Shown here: positions 38,989 through 50,636 of the stretch, piece by piece
Layout: each line of letters begins with the position of its first letter
Numbering within the stretch: the first letter of the stretch is position 1
Source: Linanthus parryae
Taxonomy: Eukaryota > Streptophyta > Magnoliopsida > Ericales > Polemoniaceae
Assembly (NCBI GenBank): GCA_023055425.1
Contig: JALGPY010000003.1
Location: 72,639,491-72,703,490, forward strand
Length of the DNA: 64,000 nucleotides
Reading direction: 5' to 3'
Program-made: the position numbers and the translations under genes
The notes under the pieces: generated by a model
What the model was told of the DNA's origin: nothing
Database searches by the model: none
What the model saw: only the letters and a program-made list of their open reading frames with translations

Positions 38989-40463
38989 TGACACGCTCTA
39001 TCCACAAGTGTATGGTTGTCGTGTGTAGTAATAAGCCGGAAATCCGGGCTATCGAACCCAAGGGACTTTGTTTAAGCTAATTATTATTCTAAACCTTATG
39101 TGGGTACTTCGCGAGTTGTGTTTTGTTCTAATTCTAGTAAAATAAAAACGCAATATTCTCAATTAACCGAGTGAAGTAGATCACGATTAATAAAGAATGA
39201 ATTTTAGGGTTTTTGTAATATAAGGGAAAATACCGAGAATTCTCTAGGTTCACGAGGTTGATCTAAACTTTTGTTTTGATTCGTAAAACAACCACGTGTC
39301 TTTCACTATTAATCGAGCAATACTAAACTTACCGAGTTACCAAGCAAGTTCACTATACTTAAAACCAAAGCAAACCGAGTTACCAAGTCTATTTTAGCTT
39401 TAAGCATGCATTAAAATCATAATTCTGCTCTAACGATCCTAGTTAACAATATCGAGTTACCAAACATTGATTCGACTAGGTGAATTATTCAATTTACCGA
39501 ATAACTCTCACGGAGTTACCACGTGAAAATCAATTAAGTTTATCTCTACGTTAGCTACTCGCAAAGATAATGTGATTACAATCGTAAATAATCCATAACA
39601 ATGAAAGAATACGTGAGATTAAGCTAAAACATGAATCAAAATCATCAAAACATGATATTTAGATCAAACCCTAGCTACACTAAACGAGAATTCCCAGCAA
39701 ATAACGTTTAGCTACTACTATTCATACTCAAAACGACAAGTTTCATGAGTTTAAACATAAAAATCAAGAAAAGAGAAGAGTTGAGAATCCAAACGGATGA
39801 TCCAAAGCTCCTAAGCTCTCCTAATAGCTTCTTGATCTCCCCAAAAGTGTTTCTAACGTGAGGAACTACTGAAAAAGTCTACCTAGAATACTTAAATACG
39901 TTTCCATAATACGATTACAAAGTTTGGATAAACTACGAAAAAGCCCCGCACAAAATTCTGCATTCCAGCGATGTCTTTGTACGAAGACATTTGTTTTCGT
40001 ACGAAGGTCTTCTTATATAGATACTGCAAGCTTGTTTGAGAAGACTTTCTCCAGAACCCGAAATTTGGCTAAGTGTTTTGTCTTCGTACGAAGACAATTG
40101 TCTTCGCACGAAGACCTCCTTTTTCAGCATTCTTTCTTTGACTTTTTCCTTCCTTCCTTTGACTTTCTTCTTGCTTCCTTTGACTTTCCTTTGAGTTCCT
40201 TGCTTCCGAAGTTCGTTTCCATCTCCCGCATGATCCTCCAAGCCCTGTTTTCCTGCGAATCACAACTCGAAAACACAACCCGCGATCATATCACAATAAA
40301 AGATCAAATAACTAAAGAAACGCCCAGATTTAACAAGTATAGCACATGAACTCACATTATCACATTTTAGCTCAATTTACTCAAAAGACGACGAATTCTC
40401 CATGTTGAGCACGCAAAACGTAGAAATAAAAGGCATAAAATAACTCCGAAAACGGAGTTATCA
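38989..40463 (-). repeat. 5' LTR of Athila copy 1
   Basis: Bounded by TGACACGC at 38989 and GTTATCA at 40463. Palindromes lie at 39975-40113: CTTCGTACGAAG at 40082-40093, and CTTCGCACGAAG at 40102-40113, separated by ACAATTGT. The terminal hairpin is at about 40440-40461. Confidence 0.9.
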
Positions 40464-41295
40464 CTTATACCACAACTCTCCATGATTAGGGCACCTGTGC
40501 AAGATTTTGTTGAATTTCCTCCAACTATATCTGAGTGAATCACCATCCAACTGAGTAATTCCAAAATATCAGCCATCAACTATGCGACCTTTGAATGGAG
40601 GTTGATACTTCCTCAGAAACTCATTGCATAGCTCATCCTACGATGTTATGGATCCAGCATGAAGCTCTATGAGCCATGTTTTAACACTTCCAGCCAAGGA
40701 AATCGGGAATATCATAATCTTCACTACCTCACCTGACACTCTCTGATCATGCAATGTCTTGAAATCTGAGTAAATGTCAGTAAGTGCATATTTGGATCAT
40801 CCCCCGGAGCTCCACTGAACCGACAGTCATTCTGCACCATCTGAATCATTGGAGTTCGGCTCAAAGTGGGATACATTAATTTGTGGTAGCATAATGGTTG
40901 GCATGTAAGTAGCTGCATTTAGTATATAATAATCCACCATAGTTCGCTCCACCGGTGCATTATTCTGCTGCTAGTTTCCTTATTCCCCTTTGGTTATGCA
41001 CATCAACTGGTGGTATTAGTGGAGCAATAGGAACCGGAGGAGCGGCGGATGCACGCATGGCAGCTATTTATGGTCTGAGCTCCTTAGCTTCTTTTTCGGT
41101 CCTTTACCTTCCAGCCTCAGCATCTTCCGCAGTCTAGATGATTCGTTCCATCTCATCTCCCTGTTGGTCATCCATATGACTTTATTTCCTATGGTCTCTA
41201 TGGCATGTGCGCAAAAGTGATTTTGGATCTTCAAGCTGTGGGTACAAGGGATCGTTTCACAAACAATTCATGCATCGAAAAGCAAATCCCTAAAC
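40464..41295 (-). pseudogene. gypsy-2 gag, right fragment (copy 1)
   Basis: The reverse strand carries Athila-like gag text: PNHGELWYK at the insertion edge, LRYSWRKFNKILHRCP-like text, and IQMVQNDCRFSGAPGDDPNM near 40830. Several stops break it. It is the target of the Athila insertion and pairs with the left fragment at 23437. The same segment, with about five mismatches in the first 260 bp by eye, recurs at 59177-60005. Confidence 0.8.
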
Positions 41296-41653
41296 GTAAA
41301 ATTACTTCTAGGTAAATCCTCATTTTCTTCATTCTCTGGCTATCTCCTCCATCGTCTTCAATTCTCGAGAATTCCCTTGAGCTTTCTATCTTTCCGAAGT
41401 TCACTCCCGCTCAAATAAAATGCTCCAAGCTCCAGGTTTCTTAAATCCACAACATGAGAAACATACCGGAAGATTAAACTTGACAAAATAACCTAAAATC
41501 AACGCCAAAAGTGCCCTGACTACACATTGACGTTCAAAAGCTCATACATGCTCATTTTCACAATAATTGTCCTGAAACTCATATAAACGCACAACAACGT
41601 GTGAAAAATGGCAGGTAATCACATAAGAATATAAGTCCAACTAAGGAGTTATC
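41296..41653 (-). repeat. gypsy-2 LTR remnant, 5' part
   Basis: Resembles the outer part of the Athila LTRs (CTTTCCGAAGTTCACTCCCG, CTCAAATAAAATGC, ends AAGGAGTTATC). The primer-binding site and the adjacent LTR half seen in the second copy (60037-61077) are missing here, so about 1 kb was deleted. Confidence 0.5.
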
Positions 41654-41699
41654 GGAGGGCTAAGAGCTGAGTAGCCTCACCCAAGAACATGTGGAAGGT

Positions 41700-43145
41700 T
41701 GACACGATTCTCCCGCAAGTGTACAATTGGCGTGTGTAGTAATAATCCGTAATCCGGGTTGTCGAACCCAATGGACTTATTTAAATCAGTTATATATCAA
41801 ACCTTATGTGGGCAAATCGCAAGGTTGTTTGTTGTTCTAATTCTATTAAAATAAAATCAACAAGATTCTCAATTAATAGAGTGGAATGGTTCACGACTAA
41901 CAAAGATTGATTTACGATTTTACTAATAAGAGGACAAATACCGGAAATTCTCTTCGGGATCACTAGGAATGATATGAGTGATGATTTGATTCATGAAACA
42001 CCAATACGTCTTCTATCGTTAATCTAGCACTACACAACTCACCGAGTTACCAAGCTAGTTGTCTATGCCTAAATTCAATTTAAACCGAGTTACCAAGCCT
42101 AAATCTATTTTAAGCATGCATTACGTGTATTAGTCTACTTACGATCCTAACTAACACTACCGAGTTACAAAGTACTGATATAAGCTAGCTGAATAGTTTG
42201 ATTTACCGACTAGAAATCACGGAGTTACCGCGTGAATCCCAATTAAGATCGAATCTACGTTAGCTACTCGCAAGAACGATAGATATTTAACACAAACTAC
42301 TCATAATAATAGAAGAACATAATTGATTAAGTTCAAAACATGAATCGTGATCTCAAAACATCAAATTTATACCAAACCCTAGCTACCACATGAGAATTCC
42401 CATCAAAAGAGGGTTTAGCTACTACACATCGTACTCAAAATATCAAGTTTGATGATCATAAGCAAGAAAAAGCAAGAAGAAAAAGTTTAGGAATCAAACG
42501 AAGTGATCCAATCGCTCCTAAGCTTAAACAATGGCTTCTAGCTCTCCAAGATGGCTCAAAAACGTCTCCAACTACTGAGAAATACGAGCTAGATTGCTTA
42601 AATATGTTTCCATAACATTATAACAATGTTTGAACAAATTGCAGAAAAACCCCACCAGAAACGCCCCCCTTCCAGTGCCCTCTTCGTACGAAGACACTTC
42701 CCTCTTCGTGCGAAGGCCTTCTCACTTTGGGGCAGTTCGTCATTCTGGGAAGACTTCTGACAACAAGAATTTTTCTAAGTCTTTTTCCTCTTCGCACAAA
42801 GAGGAATCTCTTCGCACGAAGAGACTTGCAGTACACCTTCTTTTGGCTTTTTGAGTTCCTCGGCTTCTTCTTTGAATTCATCTTTTCCGAAGCTCGTTAC
42901 CATTCCTCGCATAATCATCCAAGCCCTATTTTCCTGGGAATCACAACAAGAAAACACAACCCGCGATCATATCACAATAAAAGCTCGAAATTACACTAAA
43001 AATGCCCGGATTTAACAATAATAACTCAAGAACTCATAGTCATAAATTTTAGCATAATTCACTCAAAAGACGACAAATTCTCCATGTTGAGCACGCAAAA
43101 CGTAGAAAAATAAGGAATAAAATAACTCCGAAAACGGAGTTATCA
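41700..43145 (-). repeat. Athila-family solo LTR
   Basis: 1446 bp, TGACACGATTC to GGAGTTATCA, a diverged relative of the Athila LTRs with the same hairpin at its end. No primer-binding site adjoins it. Flanks AAGGT (41695-41699) and AAGCT (43146-43150) match at 4 of 5, as expected for a solo LTR left by recombination. It carries palindromes at 42682-42693, 42704-42715 and 42810-42821. It is inserted in the gypsy-3 gag. Confidence 0.8.
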
Positions 43146-45240
43146 AAGCTATGTTAGCCGAAGCTGAAGAGAAATTACAAGCAGCAATTTCTAGACCGCA
43201 GTCATCCTCAATGCTGTATAACAGGCCTGGGAAAGCAATAATCAGGCATTTGAGGCGAACCTGAACAGAACTGAGCCAGCAATTATGGTGCCACCAATTC
43301 AGGCATAAAGCTTTTGCCTCATGCTGGACAAAATTTGATTCGTGTAAAATGAATACCCATTTGCGGGTACAAAAGATGAAGACCCTCATGAATTCATTGG
43401 GATATTTCAGCACCGATGTGATTTTATTCGCTACAGTGGGCTCCCTCCTGAAGCAATTCAACGGACGGTTTTACCTCATTGTCTCAAGGGAGCTGCTCTG
43501 GATAGGCTACATTCTTTGACGTCCAATTCAATCAAAACTTTGGAAGAGTGTTTCTCTCAATTCATGGTCAGATTTTTTCCAATCGCACACATGAATCAGC
43601 TGCAGAACGAGATTGGTTCATTCAAGAAAAAAGTAGAACGAATCACTGGTCACAACATGGGAGTGCCTCAATCGCTTTCCGCGTAAATGCCCCAAACGGC
43701 ATCGACGAGGGTCACATCATCCAGGTATTCTGTGATGCGCTTGATAATTCTGATAAAGACAAGATTGATATAGAAGCTTAGGGTAATTTCTAGTTCAACT
43801 GATATTTTGATGGTTAATGTAAGCTAGTGTATGTGTGGTCAAACAAGAGGAGATCATGGGCAATCTGTATAAGCAACAAGAACCAATGAAGCACAACTCT
43901 GTGGCATATAGCACAGTTCACGTAATGCGGTGGAGGCTATGCACGAAGCAGATGTTTTAGAACTGTATCAATAACAAGATGCAATAGTTTCAGAGTTGGC
44001 TGAGATGAGAGGGTAAATGAAGATGATGGGTCACCACGTGATGACCATGACTGCACAGAGAACTAATGTTGTAGTTTCACTCCAGGAGGCTTAAACAGAA
44101 GTTAAGGATCTTAAGAAGCATCTTGTAGAAAGAGCACTGGTAAACACTATGGACACACCTGAGGAACATGTTCAAGCTATCATCACTCACAATGGTAACG
44201 CACTGAAGGATCTTCCATACCTGAGTCATGCCTTAGCGAAAGCATCAAAAGCAAAGGAGCATGAAGTCTTCGATTCTGAGAAGACTCTTGTCATGGTCTT
44301 GAAATCAAAGGGCATGAATCAGCCAACTGAGATCATTGATGATGTAATTTCACCACTGTCTTATTACAATGATATACCATTCCCATTGCGTAGTAGGAAG
44401 ACGAAAGATGATTCAGAGGAATGCATGCACTTTCTGAACATATTTTCTAAATTGCATATTAATATCCCGTGATTGAGGCTCTTTAAAAGATGTCAAAATA
44501 TGCGAGGTTTATTAAAGATGCGGTTCTTGGAAAGAAATCAGTTGATGACTTTCATAGGGGAATTTAAATAAATAGGTTAGTTCATGTGTTTTCATGGGCT
44601 GCCTAAGAAGAAGGAGGATCCAGGTAGTTTTCTCATTGAAGCTAACATTGGGAGTTGCCTAAACTAGGAGGGATCTCTGTGATCTGGGAGCGAGCTTGAA
44701 TTTGATGCCAATATTCAAAAATCTGAGTGTGAGGGAACCTCCAAAAACCTGGATCACTCTCCAATTTGCAGACTAATCATCAAAGAAAGCCTGCGGGATG
44801 ATTGAGGACGTACTTGTATGGGTCAACAACCTGATAAGTCCAGCTGATTTTTTCATATTGGATATGCCTGCAGGTGATGTGCCTATGATTCTAGGTAGGA
44901 CGTTCTTAGCTGCTAATCGCACTCTCATCTATGTATAGAATGGGGAGTTGATCATGAGGGTCAATGATGACATGTAGAATTTTCAGGTCTTCAAACCAAC
45001 ACCCCAATACTCGTATGAGTTTCAACCAGGGGTCCGCTTTTATGTCACAAGGGGATACCTGACTACTGGGAAAGGAATAATCCATAAGTTGTGAAAGCAC
45101 ATGAATTAGTACTTTAAATTCATCACTAAAAATCAAAGTTGGAAGCGGCATAACGTGCCAGACCACCCTCGAGAGACGGATGAGGTAACATGGTCGGGCC
45201 GTCGAACTTAACTTACAAGCGCTGGTTGGGAGGCAATCCA
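43146..45240 (+). pseudogene. gypsy-3 (Athila-like) gag and protease, decayed
   Basis: Forward-strand text in mixed frames. Gag: EDPHEFIGIFQHRCDFIRY, GLPPEAIQRTVLPHCLKGAA, then LEECFSQFMVRFFPIAHMNQ at 43360-43620. Pre-protease: HFLNIFSKLHINIP at 44430-44472, after an intact 107-codon frame from 44149. Protease: SLNLMPIFKNLSV near 44690, GMIEDVLVWVNNLISPADFF near 44800, VPMILGRTFLAANRT near 44880. Many stops interrupt it. The pol genes are absent; the text passes directly to the post-pol tag TTGGGAGGCAATCCAAC at 45224-45240. RT and integrase therefore seem deleted. Confidence 0.8.
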
Positions 45241-45265
45241 ACATAGTAGTGAGTTTCGGAAGTGC

Positions 45266-45446
45266 GTTTTGTTTTGTTTTGTTTTGTTTTGTTTTGTTTT
45301 GTTTTGTTTTGTTTTGTTTTGTTTTGTTTTGTTTTGTTTTGTTTTGTTTTGTTTTGTTTTGTTTTGTTTTGTTTTGTTTTGTTTTGTTTTGTTTTGTTTT
45401 GTTTTGTTTTGTTTTGTTTTGTTTTGTTTTGTTTTGTTTTGTTTTT
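45266..45446 (+). repeat. (GTTTT)n microsatellite, about 36 units
   Basis: Pure pentanucleotide repeat, about 181 bp, directly downstream of the Athila post-pol tag. All three forward frames stay open through it, giving alternating FCFVL, and one reverse frame gives NKTKQ. These are not genes. Length is likely to vary between individuals. Confidence 0.98.
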
Positions 45447-46692
45447 CTCTATATATCTGATTGTGAGGGGCGAGAGAGAGAGAGATAGTGGACTAATTCT
45501 TCCAATCATTGTGCAGGGACACATGTACAGAAGACCGCATCGGATTCCCACTCTTAATGTGCGTGCTAGAGATTGCACTAAATGTGAAGTAAAAAGCTCC
45601 ACATATGTTTCATTTCATAACGAAAAGGATCACTCGAGGTCGAGGAGTAATCTTATAATTCGAGTGCCACACACAGAGAAGACTTGCAATTCATATCTTA
45701 GACGCACATCAGAATTCTTACGCGAGGGAAACTTCTCTAGAATTTGTCAACTGTCTAGAGGACCCATTCTTGTTGCAGTTTCCCGTCAACGGTGCCCATG
45801 TAATTCCAAGAACCCAGGTACTCCTACACTCTTTATGTTTCTACGTACTGAATTATTATTGCGTAGATCCACCATTCATAAATTTAAGAGTGGAGTCCTC
45901 CTTTGAGGATAACAAAACACTTAAGTGTGCGGGGGGGGGGGGGGGGGGTGGGGGTTATGTATATTTTTCTATCCATGTATGTCTTGCATAGCTTTGTCAC
46001 ACGTGGATTTTGTAGTATTGTGAGTATTTGTAGCTAGTGTTGTGTTTTAATATATTGTCGTATTGTGGTAGGATTGTTTAGTTTATGAATTTATTTGCAC
46101 TTTTTCTCTATTGAGTCCCCATACCAAACTGGTGTGGATAGTCGAGTTAGCCATAGGATATCGAGTTTAGTAAAATATGAAAAATTGAAGGAAAAAATGA
46201 GAAACGGGAAAAAAACATAAAATTGATAATTTTGAGTTAAGCGAAATTGGCGACCTAGAAACCGAAGAGAGTTCAGTGAAAGACTCTTTGAGAATAGGAA
46301 GCACCGTAGTAGAATAACTGTAAATCTTAGTATCTTGCGTGCTTGATTCAAGAAATGATGTCCTGGGTATTCTGAGAAATCTGAAAAGTAGATAGGGCAT
46401 ACCTTTAGTTCCTACATTGTGCTAGGAGGATTTAGTCATGAGGTGGTTGAATAGCCTGTTTTTGAGTGGAAACTTTTCGCCTCTTGAAATCTATGGTGGA
46501 CCTTCGTGTTGAATTGATTTCCATGTGGTACAGTGCTTTAGACTAAGCGAAGTTAGGGAGTGGACACCACCATCCCTTAAAGCGGTCTCATGAGCTAACC
46601 GGAAAAGCCCACACTTAGTTGCTCTAAAGGCGCGGTTAAATTAAATAAAGAGAATGCAAAGCAAAAGAATCAAAACCTTCTCTTGGTTAAGA
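45447..46692 (+). other. gypsy-3 3' internal remnant
   Basis: Resembles the post-pol non-coding region of Athila elements. AAGTGTGCGGG leads into an 18-G run (45931-45948), T, then five G, in the place of a polypurine tract, but no LTR follows. About 46550-46670 is unassigned. No gene seen. Confidence 0.5.
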
Positions 46693-48665
46693 TGCAAAAC
46701 CCTGAGTTTCCCTCATTGAAAATTCGGGGTGCCACTCCGTGTTCGAGATAGCCCGAACACAAGGATAACAATAGAGGAGCAAAACAAACCATCCAAATCA
46801 AATTTTAGATCCATGAAATATTACAAAATCTGTTAAATGCCTCAAAGGCGGGCTACAAAGTCATAATACAAAAACTGTTTAACTAATGTATAAAGGAAAT
46901 GATAAACTAATACTCATTCTGAGTGATTCGATTCCCGCATCCCCCTGCTCCCAGCACCTAAACCTGCGGTGGGTTAAAACAAACATGACACAACAAATTT
47001 CGAAAATCAGTGAAATATATGGAGTAAATAAACACCCAGACAAGTAAAAAGATTATGATGCATGTTTTTAATAAAACAACAACAGTTTAAAACGAGGGAG
47101 ATGGAATATGAATATAAGTGATAAATAAGAATTCAACAACTTTTCATTTTAGCATTACAATTGGGGAAACATTCCCAAACCTTCTTCATAGTCCTATAAG
47201 GACTTCCAAATTTTAGTAATTAAAATTCAAGTCTAAAAAATCCACATTTTGACCTGTTGACACGTGGAAGAACCAACCATCACAAGATACCAAGAACATA
47301 TGTGTCGACACCCCCCTAAGACTTCTTGCGGCCATAGAGGTATGTAAAAGGAGCGACTCGAGCCTAATGCGGCCGAGCAGTGAAAACAAAAGTGGGTCAA
47401 GTGACCGTAGTCAACACCGACCAAACCCAATAAATAGTAGAGTGTTTCCCGCACAAATTCTACTTTACGTCATTACATATTATTAATTTTTCATGTGACA
47501 GTTTTGGAATAGGTGTTTAAACTTAATCAAGTTCTCAAGTAAAGCACGTATATCAGAATCATATTTAAAGACAAGGTATCACCCAAAAAAAAAATTAACA
47601 CGGAAGAAAGGAATGGGAGCTAGGCCTGACATGTTTACTCACCTCAACCAAATAGCAATTAACGCAAATTACTTCTAGAAGTCGACGAACCCTTCACCTG
47701 AGAAATCACCACCTACAAATACCAATTCCCTAGTCAACAAACATGAATGAACAAGCACATTCAATGTATCAAACATATATGATATGAAAGTGAATGATCG
47801 GCTAAGGTTTCGGCAGGTCGAACCCTTCGGTCTCTCAAATAACATGAAGCACAAATAAATATAAAAAGTGCATTTTATTATATTTTGTTAAAATAATTAA
47901 ATAAATATATAAAATCAGTGAAACTGTAAAGTGGTGACTTAAAATAACACTACGATTCAAAAAATCAATCACTTTACATGATTAAAAGTAGCATGGGAAT
48001 CAAATGGTAAGACTTTCTCAAAGATCATTGTTAATACGAAAAATAATAAATTGACTTTACCTAAAAAATGCCGTTTTCAAACTATTTATAGTTCTTGAAA
48101 TTTCTTTTTTTTGAGGAATTGTTCTTAAAATTTCAATGGTTATTTTTTTTTCTTTTCCTAAATTTTCCTGAAAATAAGTACAACAATCCAATGGTTAATA
48201 TTTATTTTTTTCCTAAATTTTCATAATAATAAGTACAACAACCCACACACACCTAACCATAATTTCCCTAGCTATTACAGTAGCTTCAATACCACCACTA
48301 CTACCTTCTTTTTCCACCTACACAATATTTTTCCTCTGATGTTTTAATTCCCACGACAAGACATCCCTGCACACAAACCACCACTTCAATCCACCATTAA
48401 CTCACAAGCCCCTCTAAAAACTCACCTGAAGCCCTCAAATCCCTCACAAACACTCTCGGAAAAGAAACTAAACTCCCTCCCACTCTCTCACCTCCAAGCA
48501 CAAACCACCTCACTCTCCACCGTACCGTCACAATCTTCTTCACCTCCGGTGAAGATCCGGAAAATCCCCCAGCCCTCGTGTCCCTCTCCCTGAGCTTCAG
48601 ACTCCTTGTCTGTCCTCAACCAAAGACCCGAAGGAGCGACTTCACAGCCGCAGAAAAATGGCCGA
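46693..48665 (-). repeat. Partial LTR of the same family as 33061-36375, inverted
   Basis: The reverse complement shares blocks with the 3.3-kb solo LTR: TGGCCGCAAGAAGTCTTAG (near 47320), then TGCCACTCCG near the end. A GC-rich leader-like segment (48300-48660) is in the matching place. The inner end TGCAAAACCC is at 46693; the other end is cut near 48665 by the TRIM-like repeat. No coding region. Confidence 0.65.
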
Positions 48666-48666
48666 C

Positions 48667-49038
48667 CCACAACCCGAGTGGATCACTGTCCCAACAACTT
48701 CTTTATCCGTACCACCGAATAAAAATGCTTAAGCCTTGAAGGTGCTAGTAGTAATCCACAAGGTTTATCATATATTAGATGTCAAAATCACAAATCTCCA
48801 ATGTGGGATATGATATCACAATCTCCCAAACATATACATCTAATCCTCAATATCAATCCACAATATCTCAATGTGGGGCAGGATATTACAATCCCCCACC
48901 TTATATACTCGACGTCCTCGTCGAGTGTGCCCAGTCATGTTCATTTGTAACAACATGACTCATACCATTTGTGACAACCTGAGCGGATTACAGTACCAAC
49001 AACTTCTTTACTCGTACCACTGGATAAAAATGCTTAAG
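48667..49038 (-). mobile_element. TRIM-like element, second copy, right end truncated
   Basis: Same family as 7173-7596 (shared CCGAGTGGATNACTGTCNCA, CAACAACTTCTTTA, TAATCCACAAGGT). Left repeat 48667-48890, spacer 48891-48969 with the CTCGACGTCCTCGTCGAG palindrome and a degenerate primer-binding site (GACTCATACCA, 48957-48967). The right repeat is 48970-49038, cut short where the copia LTR begins. Confidence 0.7.
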
Positions 49039-49522
49039 CTGTTAGGAAGTGCCTTGAAGATCAAAGAGACTCAAAGGAGCAAGAAAGAGAAGATTACCAG
49101 ACCCCCTTCGCACGAAGACAAGGGTCTTCACACGAGCACCCTTCGCACGAAGGGATAAAACACGAAGATAATAAGGGTCTTCGTGGAACAACAGTATCAA
49201 AGTAGGAAGACTGCTGGCATGAAGACAGGGTGTTCGCACAAAGGCACACTGTCTTCGCACGACGAGAATGCTGGAGGCGGCAAATAAGGATGGAAACATT
49301 CCTTATAGCCTCGGGGCGGTTTGGGGGGGGGGATATAATCGATCCTTTGGGGTCCTATAATGTATGTAAGCATATTGAGAAGTTCTCCTCAGTTGAATAA
49401 AGGTTCTTCTTGCCCGTCGACGTAGTTAGCATATATATTGTGCTAGCGAACCGCGTAAATTGTGTGTTTCATCGTTTTATTTCATCGTTCGTGAGGCGTG
49501 AGTGATCGTGAGTGTCATAACA
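49039..49522 (+). repeat. 5' LTR of Tork-like copia-B
   Basis: 484 bp with matching ends TGTTA and TAACA, followed by a tRNA-Met-type primer-binding site at 49526-49537. It contains palindromes CTTCGCACGAAG at 49106-49117 and 49141-49152, and a damaged one at about 49253. A G-rich run lies at about 49322. Its sequence does not match the 3' LTR at 63003-63738. Confidence 0.75.
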
Positions 49523-49525
49523 AAC

Positions 49526-49537
49526 TGGTATCAGATC
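49526..49537 (+). other. Primer-binding site of copia-B
   Basis: TGGTATCAGATC, the initiator tRNA-Met type with one change, three bases from the LTR end. Confidence 0.75.
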
Positions 49538-49563
49538 CTAGGTTGCGATCACTCCCCCAAGAA

Positions 49564-50191
49564 CGATGTCCGGAGCGATCTTGAAGATCGACATATTCAC
49601 AGGATGGAACAACTTCAATCTGTGGAAGATAAAGATGAAGGCTTAGCTCAAATCGCAAGGCCTATGGGCACCTTTGACCACAGACAAGGGACACATGGGT
49701 GTTACAACATCAGAGTATAAGGTGATGGAGGAGAAGGCACATTCAAAGATTATGTTGTGCTTATCGGATGTCGTGATCATCGAGGTCGCATATCAGAAGA
49801 AGGTAGCATATCTTTGGCTCAAAATGAAGAGTCTCTAGATGAAGAAGAGTATCACAAGCAATTTGGTGCTAAATCAAAGGCTATTCAACCTGCGGATGCT
49901 CAAAGGTACGACTCACAAGGACTATATTGATCAATTAAACATAATTCTTCTTGATTTGCGTGATATTGAAGAGAAGGTGGATGATGAGGATGCCTCCTTC
50001 TTATTATTGGCCTCGTTACCTCAATCATACGAGAAATTTATGTAGTCCTTTATTGTGAATAAGGACACCCTAACCCTAGAAGAGGTTAGATCGGCACTCC
50101 ATGTTAGGGAACTGCGTCATAAGGGTGCATGCACGTGTACAAAGGACCATGCTTCCGGATTAATGGCAACACGGGGAAGCAAGAAGGGTAA
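49564..50191 (+). pseudogene. copia-B (Tork-like) gag
   Basis: Starts at ATG 49564 with MSGAILKIDIFTGWNNFNLW, the conserved Tork gag start. It then reads AHSKIMLCLSDVVI, MLKGTTHKDYIDQLN, IILLDLRDIEEKVDDEDASF and LLASLPQSYEKFM. One stop (TAG after KFM) and several frame changes break it. The C-terminal basic segment runs into the MITE at 50192. Confidence 0.82.
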
Positions 50192-50636
50192 GGGTGAGTT
50201 TAGGAGTGCTTCTGCTGCCAGCACAGCTGCTTTTCGACAGCAGAAGCAGTTTTAGTGTGTTTGGTGAAAATAAAATTTCTGCTTTTCCGGACAGTTTCTG
50301 CTGTCCCACAGCAGTTTTCAGGAAGCAAGGGGGGAGATGCTTTTCCAGAAAGTGCTTTTGATTAATTTATCTATAACCGATTTTGACCTTACAATTTTTC
50401 TAAAATATCAATAGTTATTTTCCCAGAAATGACACGTGTCACATATTTTTGTCATTTTATCCTCTCGTAGCAACTTCACAGTTGATTTTACCAAACACAA
50501 AATTACTATATTAATATTTCACAGCAGCTTTTACGTAATATTTACCAAACAACGTTTCATCAAGAACTCACAGCAGCTTTCTACTGTTTTCACACAGCAC
50601 CTTTCTACCACCGCCACAGCATTCCCAAACTAGCCC
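50192..50636. mobile_element. hAT-like MITE inserted in copia-B gag
   Basis: 445 bp with imperfect terminal inverted repeats: GGGTGAGTTTAGGAGTGCT at the left and, reversed, GGGCTAGTTTGGGAATGCT at the right. AAGAAG occurs next to both ends (50181-50186, 50638-50643), a possible but imperfectly placed target duplication. It is rich in repeated AGCAGNNGC/GCTGCTGT words and has no coding capacity. The gag text resumes after it. Confidence 0.7.

Larger units (their letters stand above)
23534..40463 (-). mobile_element. Athila-type Ty3/gypsy retrotransposon, complete structure (copy 1)
   Basis: 16.9 kb including a 3.3-kb nested solo LTR. Order on the reverse strand: 5' LTR 40463-38989, tRNA-Asp primer-binding site, gag, protease, RT, RNase H, integrase, a third ORF, polypurine tract, 3' LTR 25008-23534. 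Both LTRs are 1475 bp, with nine mismatches by eye in the first ~270 bp, so the insertion is not recent. Flanks are a perfect 5-bp duplication CTTAT (23529-23533 and 40464-40468). The Athila lineage is shown by the DLGA protease, FMDD RT box, tRNA-Asp primer and ORF after pol. Stops in gag, RT and ORF3 and frameshifts in RNase H and integrase make it non-autonomous. Confidence 0.9.

Noticed and set aside
45249..45906. Long open frames of alternating FCFVL (forward) and NKTKQ (reverse)
   Set aside because: They are created by the GTTTT repeat, whose 15-base period has no stop in these frames; no start context, domain or codon signal supports a gene.
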